From Candidatus Poseidoniaceae archaeon (GTDB lineage: Archaea > Thermoplasmatota > Poseidoniia > Poseidoniales > Poseidoniaceae): DNA of 64,000 nucleotides. The translations under genes and the position numbers were made by a program. The stretch lies in contig CASIAW010000009.1 in the NCBI GenBank assembly GCA_949372875.1, positions 1-64,000 of the forward strand. The letters run 5' to 3'. Shown in pieces: positions 1-9,326 of this stretch. Numbering within the stretch: the stretch's first letter is position 1; each line of letters starts with the position of its first letter. Below the pieces are notes generated by a model that saw only the letters and a program-made list of their open reading frames with translations, did not search any database and was not told the DNA's origin.

Positions 1-1329
1 TGGATACTCAAAATTATATCCGCTTTCAAGGAGGCGGTTTGGCATTACTTTCGCACTGTCAGTTGCAAGCGTAACACCCATTTTACCGAACAAGAACCAA
101 ATGCCAAATGGGGGAACGGGCATGAATGAAGGCCTCCATAGGACCTTACCCAATACTTTTGCAAAAGTCTTTTGGCGAAGGGGATTAGGGGATGAGAAAT
201 TGTAGATTCCTTCGCATTCTTGAGTCATCATGACGTGATGTATGCCATACACTTGGTCATCCATTGACATCCAAGAATACCATTGCTTACCCCAGCCAAT
301 AGGGCCACCTGCTCCGAGTTGCGCAGGTAGGAGCATCTTTTGTAAGGCTCCGCCGGTTGCATCCAAGACTAAACTGGTCCTGCAATGAATCGTACGAATC
401 CCAGCATCGATTGCTGGTTGAGCTGATTGTTCCCAAGCCTGGCATAATTCTGGAAGAAATCCTTCACCAAGGTCCGAGTTCTCGGTGAGTTCTTCATCGC
501 CACGACTTCCATAGAAGCCAATGGCGCTAGCAACAATGAACACTTCCGGCTTCTTTTCCAATTTTGATAAGGTCGATGAGAGAAGTTCTGTACTTTTGGT
601 TCTACTCTCTTCGAGAATCACTTTTCGTTTCTTAGTCCAGCGCTTATCTCCAATTCCGGCTCCACCAAGATGTATTACTGCATCAAACCCTTCGAGGTCT
701 TCTGAGTTTATTTTCCCTTCACTTGGCTTCCAAAATATCTCTTTGCCTTTAGGCTCTTTACGGACCAGTCGCCAAACATCATGACCTACGGTATCGAAAA
801 AGGCGATAAGTTGTCTTCCAATGAGGCCTGAAGAGCCTGCAATGAGAATCTTTTTCCTCTTCATGTGCGCAAAATCTTGAAATCTTTTTGCATCTTTAAC
901 CAAACGAATTTCACGAGCACGAAACATTCTTTTCAATCGGCGTTTGATGTTGCCACTACCAAAAACTCGACCAAGTATCCCCATTGGTAGCGTATACTGC
1001 ACGTGGTCATCGACACGACATGCACCATCCTCGGTTTCGATAAATGAATGAACGTGATGCCATTTCTTGAAAGGTCCACTAACCATAGTGTCTTCAAAAG
1101 CATGAGGTGGATTATATCCTGAATGTTCTGCAACCCATTTCATGTGAACAGGGCCGAGTATAGGGATTTTGAACGTTAACCGTGTCCCGTTTTCGAGTGA
1201 AGAAAGTTTACCAACTTGCTCAGCTTTTTCCCACGGCGGCATGAGTCTTCGAAAGGCGCCTTGCCTTTCGTGCCATGCAAAGGTATCTTCTACATTCGTT
1301 ACGACCTTGGTTGAATGATTGTATTCCAT
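1..1329 (-). CDS. SRPBCC domain fused to TIGR01777-family epimerase (partial)
   Basis: The frame is open from the ATG at 1329 to the left edge, so the C-terminus is missing (443 codons visible). Residues 1 to about 150 look like an SRPBCC/START-type hydrophobic-ligand domain. At residue 156 a second domain begins with MKRKKILIAGSSGLIGRQL, a Rossmann NAD(P) motif, followed by HLGGAGIGDKRW and ASAIGFYGSRGDEELTE, typical of TIGR01777 (YfcH-like) nucleotide-sugar-epimerase-related SDR proteins. This two-domain architecture exists in the family; the substrate is unknown. It starts 12 bp after the photolyase stop on the same strand, so it is probably the last gene of a nudix-photolyase-epimerase operon. 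Confidence 0.85.
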   Translation of the reverse strand, partial: MEYNHSTKVVTNVEDTFAWHERQGAFRRLMPPWEKAEQVGKLSSLENGTRLTFKIPILGPVHMKWVAEHSGYNPPHAFEDTMVSGPFKKWHHVHSFIETEDGACRVDDHVQYTLPMGILGRVFGSGNIKRRLKRMFRAREIRLVKDAKRFQDFAHMKRKKILIAGSSGLIGRQLIAFFDTVGHDVWRLVRKEPKGKEIFWKPSEGKINSEDLEGFDAVIHLGGAGIGDKRWTKKRKVILEESRTKSTELLSSTLSKLEKKPEVFIVASAIGFYGSRGDEELTENSDLGEGFLPELCQAWEQSAQPAIDAGIRTIHCRTSLVLDATGGALQKMLLPAQLGAGGPIGWGKQWYSWMSMDDQVYGIHHVMMTQECEGIYNFSSPNPLRQKTFAKVLGKVLWRPSFMPVPPFGIWFLFGKMGVTLATDSAKVMPNRLLESGYNFEYP

Positions 1330-1341
1330 GGCTTCACCTCT

Positions 1342-2835
1342 TTAACGAAATTCTTGCAGATATGGCTTGAGGTCGAACTTTCGGCGGGTATTCGCAGATG
1401 ACATGTATCGGATTTTTCCAAAAATCGCACGCTCAGGGCCCCAAGCACGGTCGTGTCTGCCGAGAACCCAAAAGATGCCTGTATAGGAGTTTGGATCACG
1501 TCCATCCAACGCATACGTGTCATTGAGTTCAATCATCCATTCAGCAGCTATTTGTGGTGATGGGGACCATTCGAGAATGCGCTTTCCCCACAGCATCCGA
1601 AGATAATTGTGGATTATTCCGTCACGTAACAATTGTCGTTGTGCTGCATTCCAAATCTCATCATGAGTATCTGCTTCCTTGATTTGTTCAAATGTATATT
1701 GAACTCGCTCATCACTCGCATGTTCGAGCAGTGTGGTTTTTGCCCAGTTTGGAATTGATTCGTATTTGTCATGTTCTGGATTATGGTATGCATTGTTGAA
1801 ACCTAATTCTCGCCATGTTATGATTTGGTCGAGGAAACTTTCGACTGCTCGATCGAGGTTCCACCAACCTTCGCGAGCACCCCTGCGTGAAGTTTGGATT
1901 GATTCCGGGTCCCATGCATTAGCTTGGAGGATTTGTTGGATAACTTCAACAGTAGATAAATGGCCAAAATGAAACCAAGGAGAGAGTCCGCTGGTAGCGG
2001 GCTTGCTCACAGCATTTCGGTCATCTGCATACCGATACAGTCGATTTGATAGGAATTCGTGCATCATTCGAACACTGGTGCTTCGGCCACCCGTCGCATG
2101 AGGCACAGCGGGAACTGTGTGGTCGATGTCTATTGTTGACAATGCTTCTCGACCAGAACTTCCTACCTCTCCTACTCTCCATAGCCATTCAAATGGAGTT
2201 ACATGGAAAGGCCATTTTTCAGAGAGTTGACGGAATAATTCATCATCAAGCCAGACATCTTTGCCTTCAGGAATCGGATGATGTTGGGGCCAGGTCTCCA
2301 TACATTCTACGAATCGTTCATGAACAAAACGTCTGAAGCCATGAGCAGTTGGATACGGGCGTTCGCTCCATGACATGGGGAACACGCCATTTGAATCGAC
2401 TGCAACAACTCTGCGATTTGAGGTTTTGCTCGCATGACGGACTGCCTTGAGCGGGAAGTATGTCGGATAGTCGTCCGTGATGACCATTACTGCCTCGTTT
2501 GAGAGTTCATGCAGAATTCCTCTCATTCCACTCAATGGGGTTTCAACCCAAGGAATATAGCGAATATTATTGTCTTTGAATAGTTGAATATTTTCGAGCA
2601 TTCCTTGTATCATGAAGGTGCAAACCCGATCGTTTGAGAATTTGTGACTTGTGGATATTTCTTCGAGTACGAGAAGAGGAACATTGTGCAACACAGCCAT
2701 TTCAGCGGCGTATTCAAGAGCAGCATTGTAGTTTAATCTGCGGTTAGCAATCATCCAGTAAAGGACGTATTTACCATCGTTGTTAATCGGTTGGTCATTA
2801 CAAGAGCGGACTCTGTCTATGAGTTTAGAGTTCAT
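1342..2835 (-). CDS. phr: Class II CPD photolyase
   Basis: About 497 residues, full length for class II deoxyribodipyrimidine photolyases, which use FAD and light to reverse cyclobutane pyrimidine dimers. The N-terminal antenna domain has the class II signature YVLYWMIANRRLNYNAAL. The C-terminal FAD/DNA-binding region carries WWNLDRAVESFLDQIITWRE and LRMLWGKRILEWSPSP, then GIFWVLGRHDRAWGPERAIFG, all close to class II enzymes. An in-frame ATG exists at 2850, but the ATG at 2835 overlaps the nudix stop (ATGA) and is the likelier start. The operon position with a nudix hydrolase and SRPBCC-epimerase suggests a sunlight-stress set, fitting a surface-ocean archaeon. Confidence 0.93.
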   Translation of the reverse strand: MNSKLIDRVRSCNDQPINNDGKYVLYWMIANRRLNYNAALEYAAEMAVLHNVPLLVLEEISTSHKFSNDRVCTFMIQGMLENIQLFKDNNIRYIPWVETPLSGMRGILHELSNEAVMVITDDYPTYFPLKAVRHASKTSNRRVVAVDSNGVFPMSWSERPYPTAHGFRRFVHERFVECMETWPQHHPIPEGKDVWLDDELFRQLSEKWPFHVTPFEWLWRVGEVGSSGREALSTIDIDHTVPAVPHATGGRSTSVRMMHEFLSNRLYRYADDRNAVSKPATSGLSPWFHFGHLSTVEVIQQILQANAWDPESIQTSRRGAREGWWNLDRAVESFLDQIITWRELGFNNAYHNPEHDKYESIPNWAKTTLLEHASDERVQYTFEQIKEADTHDEIWNAAQRQLLRDGIIHNYLRMLWGKRILEWSPSPQIAAEWMIELNDTYALDGRDPNSYTGIFWVLGRHDRAWGPERAIFGKIRYMSSANTRRKFDLKPYLQEFR

Positions 2836-3323
2836 GCTTCGCCCCCCCATTTCTTGGATAGAGTATGGAGCATGTAAGGATGACCCCGTTCGTTTTGGTA
2901 GTCGATTGTTTCCAAGGATTGGTTTGAATTAACTGCTGATTTCGCCATTGACAGCATAGCATCGCTTATCCATTCAAGTTTATCAAATTCCTCCGAGTGA
3001 ACAAAACGAACCTCAGATACTTCTTCGCCTTGTGAAGGCATTTCACCTTCGAGTAACTGGACTCTGTAAGCGATGAAAATTGCTGGTATCCCGTTGTTTA
3101 AACGTTCACGAATGGCTTGAACTCCAAGTATTTCGCCTTTGACTAGGCACTCTTCTTGGAGCTCTCGTAAGACGGCGTGGCTTGGAAGTTCGTTTTCATT
3201 CACGTATCCCTTCGGAAGTCCCCAGCAGTCCTTGTAGCGGCCGTGTGCCTCTTTGACCAGTAGAATGGACCGCGCTTGTCGGACAATTGCCGCTACACCT
3301 ACATCGCAGTCCACTGTGTGCAT
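2832..3323 (-). CDS. NUDIX hydrolase
   Basis: 163 residues with a complete Nudix box, beginning GYVNENELPSHAVL and continuing RELQEEC, matching GX5EX7REUXEEXGU. Such enzymes hydrolyse nucleoside diphosphates linked to another moiety; substrate cannot be told from sequence. It precedes the photolyase with a 4-base stop/start overlap, so the two are probably translated together. Candidate roles are cleaning oxidised nucleotides or trimming FAD/NAD-type dinucleotides, but this is inference from context. The promoter would lie in the 94-bp divergent gap shared with ribA. Confidence 0.9.
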   Translation of the reverse strand: MHTVDCDVGVAAIVRQARSILLVKEAHGRYKDCWGLPKGYVNENELPSHAVLRELQEECLVKGEILGVQAIRERLNNGIPAIFIAYRVQLLEGEMPSQGEEVSEVRFVHSEEFDKLEWISDAMLSMAKSAVNSNQSLETIDYQNERGHPYMLHTLSKKWGGEA

Positions 3324-3419
3324 AGATTTACATTTACCAACCGAGGATATAAAGAAGTGTTTTTGAAAACCAAGGATTCATACACTCGTTTATATCTAAA
3401 TCGATGTATGTAGATACAT
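3324..3419. promoter_or_regulatory. Divergent promoter with palindrome over the ribA start
   Basis: This gap separates the nudix (minus) and ribA (plus) genes. A TATA-like TTTATATC lies near 3390-3397 for ribA and, on the minus strand, CTTTATATCC near 3347-3356 for the nudix operon. The inverted repeat ATGTAT-GTAG-ATACAT spans 3404-3419, with six perfect pairs, and its right arm includes the first two bases of the ribA start codon. It could be an operator or an RNA hairpin at the start. No regulator is identified. Confidence 0.5.
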
Positions 3420-4026
3420 GAAGCAAAAAATCAATCCTTCCGAAATTAAGTCTGATGCAATGCTCCCTACCGAACAGGGAAACTTCCGGATACGTGTGTT
3501 TGTCGATGATAAAGGAGCAGAGCATTCTATACTCTCCGTGGGTCTCGATGACTCCACGAAATCTCCGTTAGTTCGAATTCACTCAGAATGCCTTACTGGT
3601 GATGCATTTGGATCTTTAAAGTGCGACTGTGGACCTCAACTAAAGGCTGCAATGGCACGAATCCAAGAAGAAGGAAGTGGCGCTATTGTCTACATGCGAC
3701 AAGAAGGTCGAGGAATTGGACTTGAAGCCAAAATACGAGCCTACGCGCTCCAAGACGTCGGATACGACACTCTTGATGCGAATCTCGCACTCAACCTTCC
3801 AGCGGATGGACGTGAATACGATTTCAGCGCACACATGCTCAAGCAAGTCGGCGTAGACAGCGTTCGGCTCATGACGAACAACCCTCTCAAAATTGAAGGA
3901 TTGCGCTCAAACGGGATTCAAATTGAAGAACGACTACCACACATTAGCGGCCGATGCAAAACGAACAACCATTACCTTTCTACTAAGGCAGAGAGAATGG
4001 GCCACCTTATTCCAGAACAAGCATAG
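3418..4026 (+). CDS. ribA: GTP cyclohydrolase II
   Basis: 202 residues, matching monofunctional RibA, which converts GTP to 2,5-diamino-6-ribosylamino-pyrimidinone 5'-phosphate, the first step of riboflavin synthesis. The zinc-binding signature RIHSECLTGDAFGSLKCDCG is intact (Cys58, Cys69, Cys71). MRQEGRGIGLEAKIRAY is the conserved catalytic stretch, and MTNNPLKIEGLRSNGI the nucleotide-binding C-terminal motif. Many archaea use the unrelated GTP cyclohydrolase III/ArfA route, so this bacterial-type enzyme suggests old transfer. It faces the flavin-dependent photolyase operon across a shared promoter. Confidence 0.95.
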   Translation: MKQKINPSEIKSDAMLPTEQGNFRIRVFVDDKGAEHSILSVGLDDSTKSPLVRIHSECLTGDAFGSLKCDCGPQLKAAMARIQEEGSGAIVYMRQEGRGIGLEAKIRAYALQDVGYDTLDANLALNLPADGREYDFSAHMLKQVGVDSVRLMTNNPLKIEGLRSNGIQIEERLPHISGRCKTNNHYLSTKAERMGHLIPEQA

Positions 4027-4061
4027 TACCACTTTACATGCCGGACTCTTGAGGGATATAC

Positions 4062-4541
4062 ATGGGAAGTCAACTTGTAGGCGAAAAAGCCCCGAATTTT
4101 ACACTGCCATCTTCGACAGAAGAAATGGTCTCGCTAGCTGATTATGACGGTAAATGGAAAGTCTTGTTCTTTTACGCCAAAGACGGCTCACCAACCTGTA
4201 AACGTGGTTGCCTCACTTTCAAACAACAATATGACCTCTTCCAATCACTCACACCTCCTGTAGAGGTCATTGGTATCAGTCAAGATTCACTCGAAGATCA
4301 CCGTCGCTTCAAGAAAGAATTGGAACTGCCTTTCTCTCTCTTGAGCGACCCTGAGAGAGAAGTTGCTGATGCATACGGCGTACCGATACATCTCGGATTA
4401 TTCCCCGCTAAGTCCTCGTTCTTGATAGGACCAGATAGGTCTGTGCATTACTGTTATGATTGGCTGTTTAGGCCACGAAGGCACGTTGCCCGAATCCTCG
4501 ACGCCTTCAGTGAACTCTCTTCTGGAGGGACCATGAAATGA
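4062..4541 (+). CDS. Peroxiredoxin, Bcp/PrxQ-like
   Basis: 159 residues with an AhpC/TSA thioredoxin-like fold. The start region GEKAPNFTLPS and the active-site stretch FFYAKDGSPTCKRGC match PrxQ/Bcp enzymes, which reduce peroxides. Cys46 is the likely peroxidatic cysteine and Cys50 a possible resolving one; typical PrxQ spacing is five residues, here four. The expected P-G before the cysteine is P-T. LLSDPEREVADAYGVP is the usual following motif. The stop overlaps the start of the TrmB-like gene (ATGA), so they are probably cotranscribed. Confidence 0.9.
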   Translation: MGSQLVGEKAPNFTLPSSTEEMVSLADYDGKWKVLFFYAKDGSPTCKRGCLTFKQQYDLFQSLTPPVEVIGISQDSLEDHRRFKKELELPFSLLSDPEREVADAYGVPIHLGLFPAKSSFLIGPDRSVHYCYDWLFRPRRHVARILDAFSELSSGGTMK

Positions 4542-5941
4542 ATTGGGCTGAATTATTCCAAGATGCAGGCTTGTCCGAACGTGAGGCCAAGTCGGTAGTC
4601 ATTCTCTCTTCTTCCAAAGAACTCAAAGCAAGTGAATTGGCTAAAAAATTAGGAACGAATCGATTGGACGCATACAATTCCCTTTCACGGTTGACCGAAA
4701 TCGGCCTTGTTAGCGTTACTGCTGACAGACCAATGCGCTTTTCCTGCTCCTCTCTGCCAGTCTTGTTTGAGCGCCTTATCAAGGATCAACGAGAGCGCAT
4801 CGACCGAACGAGCCAGTCATTTGAGAAACTCATGTCGGGTGCAAAACCGGATTATGATAAAGAAGACGAGTCGCTAACAGCCGATACAAACGCTCGTTTT
4901 GCAGTCCTCAAAGGGCGAGAACATATCCACAAGAAGATAGCTAATTTTGCTGACGAGGCTGAAGAACGACTTGTTCTTCTTCTTGGCCGGTTTGGAATCC
5001 TTCACTTGTGCCGCTCTTCTGGATTAGAAGAAGTTAATTCAGCAGCAAAAAGAGGAGTCGTCGTTACCGTTCTTGCTCAACTTGATCGTCGAACAACGCG
5101 ATTTTATGACCAACTCGAGGACTCGATTGAAATCCGCCATACAGATGAAATAAGTTCACTGGGAGTTCTTCAAGACATGAATCAAGTTATTCAATTCCTT
5201 CATGTTGAGGAAAATCCTGTGGGTAGAGGGCGCGAGGATGCAGCATTAGTGATTCATTCAGACGTGTTTAGCAGTTCGCACTCAGATTTTGTCTCAGCAA
5301 TTTGGAGTAAGGCAGTTGATTTTGAAAGCGCAAAGAAGCGATTCACAGAAGAACGTATTGTTGACCCACTCCGATTAACTGTAGGACAAGGTTCATTCCT
5401 CGACCAGTTTAGAAACGCTCTTGAAGTCAGCACTGAATTGCCCGAAAACGATACTCCTTTCAATCCTAAGTCCTTCCTTGATTCAACTAAGGAAATCAAC
5501 CAAGCCCGTGCAGCACTGCAAGATGGGACTGTGCTCAGTCTCAATCAACTCGGTATTGACATAAACACAATGCTGCGTCAAGTTGGTCAAAGAATCGGTG
5601 AAGAATTAACGTTTAGTCTTCGAAAAATCGAAGGCCATGTTGAGTATCTCAGCGAACTGATGGACTGGTGGGAGCATGCAGGTTTGGGCGAGTTGGATTA
5701 CGATAGTGACCCTTTCTTCCATATCATCGTCAAACTTGCTCATCCGGAAAAGATTGGTGAAACCGATTCTCTTCCACTTTGGGAGCTCGACGACGGTATT
5801 ATCGAAGGAGCACTTATGGCGCGATACCCTGAAACAGGAAATGTTCGTATTCGACGAGAGATGTTGGAAGAAGACGATGGGCCTACATGGCGTTATACCT
5901 TGATTTTTGTTGATGAAGATTTAGAAGAAAAATCTGAATGA
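4538..5941 (+). CDS. TrmB-like transcriptional regulator
   Basis: 467 residues. Residues about 8-65 form a winged helix of TrmB type (LSEREAKSVVILSSSKELKA then SELAKKLGTNRLDAYNSLSRL), the DNA-binding head used by archaeal TrmB sugar-responsive regulators. Residues about 70-270 resemble a TrmB middle region. The C-terminal part (about 290-467) is charged and not recognised. The gene overlaps the peroxiredoxin by 4 bases and precedes a UbiB-like kinase by 18 bp. A redox-linked regulon is a guess from neighbours only. Confidence 0.75.
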   Translation: MNWAELFQDAGLSEREAKSVVILSSSKELKASELAKKLGTNRLDAYNSLSRLTEIGLVSVTADRPMRFSCSSLPVLFERLIKDQRERIDRTSQSFEKLMSGAKPDYDKEDESLTADTNARFAVLKGREHIHKKIANFADEAEERLVLLLGRFGILHLCRSSGLEEVNSAAKRGVVVTVLAQLDRRTTRFYDQLEDSIEIRHTDEISSLGVLQDMNQVIQFLHVEENPVGRGREDAALVIHSDVFSSSHSDFVSAIWSKAVDFESAKKRFTEERIVDPLRLTVGQGSFLDQFRNALEVSTELPENDTPFNPKSFLDSTKEINQARAALQDGTVLSLNQLGIDINTMLRQVGQRIGEELTFSLRKIEGHVEYLSELMDWWEHAGLGELDYDSDPFFHIIVKLAHPEKIGETDSLPLWELDDGIIEGALMARYPETGNVRIRREMLEEDDGPTWRYTLIFVDEDLEEKSE

Positions 5942-5959
5942 GGCAATCCAAAAAAGAAT

Positions 5960-7189
5960 GTGGTGAACGTTATGCGAATGCTGACATTCTTTCGGTTTAT
6001 GCGTCAAATATTGCGCAAAAAACCAGCAGACCTCGATTGGATCCAAAAACAGGGACTTATTGCAGTAAAACTCGCTCAAATCTTTGCTCTTCGACCCGAC
6101 TTATTAGGTGTTGAAAAGTGTCGGCAATTACAGCAATTGTATCAGCATGCTGCCTCTATTGAGTCGGAAAACCTTCATGAAACCATAGCAAAGAAAGCGC
6201 CAGCTGGTTTTTCTGACGCCTTCGAATTTATTGATGATGAGCCACTTGCCGCAGCCTCTGTCGGTCAAGTACATCGTGGGCGACTAAAATCCGGAGAAGA
6301 GGTTGTCATTAAATTCATCAAGCAAACAAATGCTGTAGAATTCAAAAAAGAAGTCGTTCGTATGAGACGCTGGCTGCGAATTTTCCTTATTTTCGCCCCC
6401 AAATTACGGAAAGTGGGCAATCCAATGGCTCTCATTAACCACGTTGCAGATTACACTCTAAGAGAACTCGACCTTCGTAATGAGATTCTAGGTGCTAATG
6501 AACTGAAAGAGATTCAATCCTCCGTGGCTAAGAATTTTGACATGTCTTTACTGAGGTTCCCAATATATTATCCCGAACTTTCGAATGAAGATATCCTTGT
6601 ATCAGAATTTATTGAAGGTATGTCACTGGAAGAGGGGATTGAAAAGAAGGCGTTGAGTTGGGACTTCCTCCTTCAATTCTTTAGAATCCATGGAGCCTAT
6701 TTGTTTGGAATTGGAACATTCCATGGAGATTTGCACCCTGGTAACTGTATTATCGACACGGATGGAAAGTTTGTCTTTATTGATAATGGGGCAATCTGTC
6801 ATGCACCACAGCATGTCGCTCATTCATTATTCACCTTTTTTGACCATCTCTCACGCCAAGAAAGAAACGAAGCATTTACTGCTTTGCTTTCGATGACCGA
6901 GTTACCTCCAAAACCAAAAAAACTCGAAAAGTATTATTCAACAATGACGGAAATCTATCAGGACTTTGAACTCAAACCAGTTGGAGAGCAGAGTTTAACG
7001 AGAATTATGATGAAAACAGTTCGTGCTGCTGTTGAGCATGCAGGAGCAAACTTTGGTGAAGAGGCCTTCCCAATTATTCGCGCTCTCATGTATCTCGACG
7101 GATTAGTGATTCGGACTCATCCAGATGCACTTCTTATTCAATCAATGGGCCCATTCTTGGAAGAGTTCAAAACAAAACTGAATATTTGA
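5960..7189 (+). CDS. ABC1/UbiB-family atypical kinase
   Basis: 409 residues of the ABC1/AarF/UbiB family, atypical ATP-binding proteins that support isoprenoid quinone metabolism. KLAQIFALRPDLL corresponds to the N-terminal KxGQ region, AAASVGQVHRG is the alanine-rich nucleotide loop, VVIKFIK holds the kinase lysine, FHGDLHPGNCII is the catalytic loop and FIDNGAI replaces DFG with DNG. The listed start is GTG; an ATG lies at 5972. It sits between the TrmB-like gene and a flavin-dependent desaturase-like gene, consistent with an isoprenoid or quinone role. Confidence 0.9.
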   Translation: MVNVMRMLTFFRFMRQILRKKPADLDWIQKQGLIAVKLAQIFALRPDLLGVEKCRQLQQLYQHAASIESENLHETIAKKAPAGFSDAFEFIDDEPLAAASVGQVHRGRLKSGEEVVIKFIKQTNAVEFKKEVVRMRRWLRIFLIFAPKLRKVGNPMALINHVADYTLRELDLRNEILGANELKEIQSSVAKNFDMSLLRFPIYYPELSNEDILVSEFIEGMSLEEGIEKKALSWDFLLQFFRIHGAYLFGIGTFHGDLHPGNCIIDTDGKFVFIDNGAICHAPQHVAHSLFTFFDHLSRQERNEAFTALLSMTELPPKPKKLEKYYSTMTEIYQDFELKPVGEQSLTRIMMKTVRAAVEHAGANFGEEAFPIIRALMYLDGLVIRTHPDALLIQSMGPFLEEFKTKLNI

Positions 7190-7200
7190 GGTGGTCAGTG

Positions 7201-8445
7201 ATGCAATCAGTTGCTATCATTGGAGCAGGAATTGCAGGATTACGTTGCGCTCTATTACTCAAAGAGTCCGGAATTAACGTACAGGTTTTTGAGCGTGAGA
7301 GCCATGTTGGTGGGCGAATGCTCACCGACCATGTTGACGGTTTCCTAATTGATCACGGCTTTCATGTCATGCAAACTGCTTATCCCACTTCTCAGCGTGT
7401 TTTTGATTTTAAACTCCTTGGAGCCAAAGCCTTTGAACCCGGAGCAATCGTCGTTAAGAAGAAAGAACAGAAAGCCAAATTTTGGCGTTTAGCAGACCCT
7501 TTTCGGCGACCAGTGCAGGGTTTGCTTACCGGATTGAACGGTTTTGCATCTCCTTTTAATCTGCTTCGAATTGCTTTCCTTCGAGCGAAAGTCCGACGCG
7601 GACCTCTCTCGAACGTATTTTCTGAAGGCGATGAATCCTCCGAAGCATGGCTCTTGAAGCGAGGTTTTTCACAATCGATGATTGATGAGTTCTTCCACCC
7701 ACTTTTTTCTGGAATTTTTCTAGAAAACGAGTTGAGAACAAGTGAGCGTATGCTTCGTTTTGTGTTCCGAATGATGTCCAGTGGTGACATGGTACTCCCC
7801 AAAGAAGGCATTTCAGCAGCACCGCGTTTTCTTGCCGATCAATTAGGTTCTGAGCGAATACATCTCAATTCAAACGTGAAACAAATTGACGATTCCACGT
7901 TATCAGTAAACGGCCAAAATCAAAATTTTGACGTCATTGTTCATGCATATAACCCTCATAGAAAAGAGAGTAATCGTCATGTATGGACGTTGCACTTTGA
8001 TGCACCTCAATCACCCCTCTCTTCCAAACATATTGTACTCAACGGTGATGTCAAAACCAAAAGCCAATTAATCGCTCATGTAGCAGTTCCTTCTGATATT
8101 CAACCGAGTTACGCACCAGATGGCCGTAGTTTAGTTACCGTTACCATTGTTGGTGAAGCAGCACAGAAGCTTGGTTTGTCGAAAAAAGAAGAGATTCAAA
8201 ACAAAGCGTTGTTGGAATTGACAGACTGGTTTGGGACCCAGGTCGATGATTGGAGTATCTTAGCGATCCAACATATTGAACACGCTTTACCTGAATTTGG
8301 CCCTCAGAGCGGTCTTTCGAAAGAACCAACAATGAAAGAGGGAGGTTTTGAATGTGGGGATCATATGATGCATGGAAGCGTCGAGGGGGCTCTTCTTTCG
8401 GCGGAATCTACATTCCAACGTGTCCTTTCATCACTTCAAAATTAG
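7201..8445 (+). CDS. FAD-dependent desaturase/amine oxidase-like protein
   Basis: 414 residues. IIGAGIAGLRCALLL is a dinucleotide-binding Rossmann motif, followed by the acidic ribose-binding strand FERESHVGGRM; this is the amine-oxidase/phytoene-desaturase superfamily. The C-terminal HALPEFGP and CGDHMMHGSVEGALLSAE resemble the FAD-closing region of carotenoid desaturases and protoporphyrinogen-oxidase-like proteins. The ATG at 7201 follows a GAGGTGG ribosome-binding site; an earlier TTG at 7186 overlaps the UbiB stop. Its substrate is not evident, but the UbiB neighbour points to isoprenoids. Confidence 0.85.
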   Translation: MQSVAIIGAGIAGLRCALLLKESGINVQVFERESHVGGRMLTDHVDGFLIDHGFHVMQTAYPTSQRVFDFKLLGAKAFEPGAIVVKKKEQKAKFWRLADPFRRPVQGLLTGLNGFASPFNLLRIAFLRAKVRRGPLSNVFSEGDESSEAWLLKRGFSQSMIDEFFHPLFSGIFLENELRTSERMLRFVFRMMSSGDMVLPKEGISAAPRFLADQLGSERIHLNSNVKQIDDSTLSVNGQNQNFDVIVHAYNPHRKESNRHVWTLHFDAPQSPLSSKHIVLNGDVKTKSQLIAHVAVPSDIQPSYAPDGRSLVTVTIVGEAAQKLGLSKKEEIQNKALLELTDWFGTQVDDWSILAIQHIEHALPEFGPQSGLSKEPTMKEGGFECGDHMMHGSVEGALLSAESTFQRVLSSLQN

Positions 8446-8537
8446 TTCCTTTTTTGATTGCCTTAATCGCAAAAGAGAACAATTTGATGAACCATTTGGA
8501 CCGATGATGAGAAGAAGTCTGTCCTGTTCGTCAATCC

Positions 8538-9326
8538 ATGGCGCAGGAGGTACGGATGCTAGGGACTGGAAATGCTTTCATGCCTTATGGACGATACCAT
8601 TCCTTTGCAATGATTGATGGAAAACATATCATTGACTGCCCCCCGACTGCACTAGCAAGCTTACGAAGAGCAGGGGTTCCTTTGAGTGATATTGAAACCA
8701 TTTTTATTACGCACATTCACGGTGATCACGTTTTTGGCTTTCCTTTCTTTCTCCTTGAACGGCGATATATTTCAGATAGAGAAATGCAAAAACCTCTCAC
8801 TGTTGTTGCTTCAAAGGGAGTAAAAGAGCATTTGTATCACTTATGCGAGTTGGCTTATCCAGGAAGCCTTGAAGAAATATTTGCCACAGTTAAATGGAAA
8901 ACTGAAGTTGAAGGTACCCTCGTATCCGGATTAACTTGGAAACGTTTTCGAGTTTATCATGATGAATCAGTTGACCCTTATGGTTATCATTTCAATATTG
9001 GAAGGCCCGGAAGTTTTGTTCACAGTGGGGATTCAGGTCCTTGTGAATCTCTACACAATGAAATCCTTTCAGCAGATATGGCGATTTTAGAAATGGGTTT
9101 GCCTGAGTGGGTTGACTCAGACCACCATCACAAACCTTCAGATATACAATCACTTGCTGAGCGTGCGAAAAACACCCCGCTCATCATAACGCATACCTTT
9201 GTCGATCAGCCTGGAATAAATCCCGTTCCAACAGTTACTGATGTGTATCCGAAACATCCTCCAAACGTCCATCATGCGGAGGATGGCCTTCGGATTGTCC
9301 ATGGGGAAAGTGGTTGGACTTTCTGA
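8538..9326 (+). CDS. Metallo-beta-lactamase fold hydrolase, RNase Z-like
   Basis: 262 residues. LGTGNAF at the N-terminus and THIHGDHVFG (HxHxDH zinc motif) define the metallo-beta-lactamase fold. HSGDSG and the late ITHTF histidine supply remaining ligands in RNase Z style. It may process tRNA 3' ends or be a related hydrolase; the RNase Z exosite is not obvious. A strong AGGAGG at 8545-8550 sits 5 bases before an internal ATG at 8556, but starting there would cut into the first beta strand, so 8538 is kept with some doubt. Confidence 0.8.
   Translation: MAQEVRMLGTGNAFMPYGRYHSFAMIDGKHIIDCPPTALASLRRAGVPLSDIETIFITHIHGDHVFGFPFFLLERRYISDREMQKPLTVVASKGVKEHLYHLCELAYPGSLEEIFATVKWKTEVEGTLVSGLTWKRFRVYHDESVDPYGYHFNIGRPGSFVHSGDSGPCESLHNEILSADMAILEMGLPEWVDSDHHHKPSDIQSLAERAKNTPLIITHTFVDQPGINPVPTVTDVYPKHPPNVHHAEDGLRIVHGESGWTF

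Noticed and set aside
7392-7822. Minus-strand reading frames of 139 and 88 residues
   Set aside because: They lie wholly inside the desaturase-like gene and show no domain; shadows of the coding frame.
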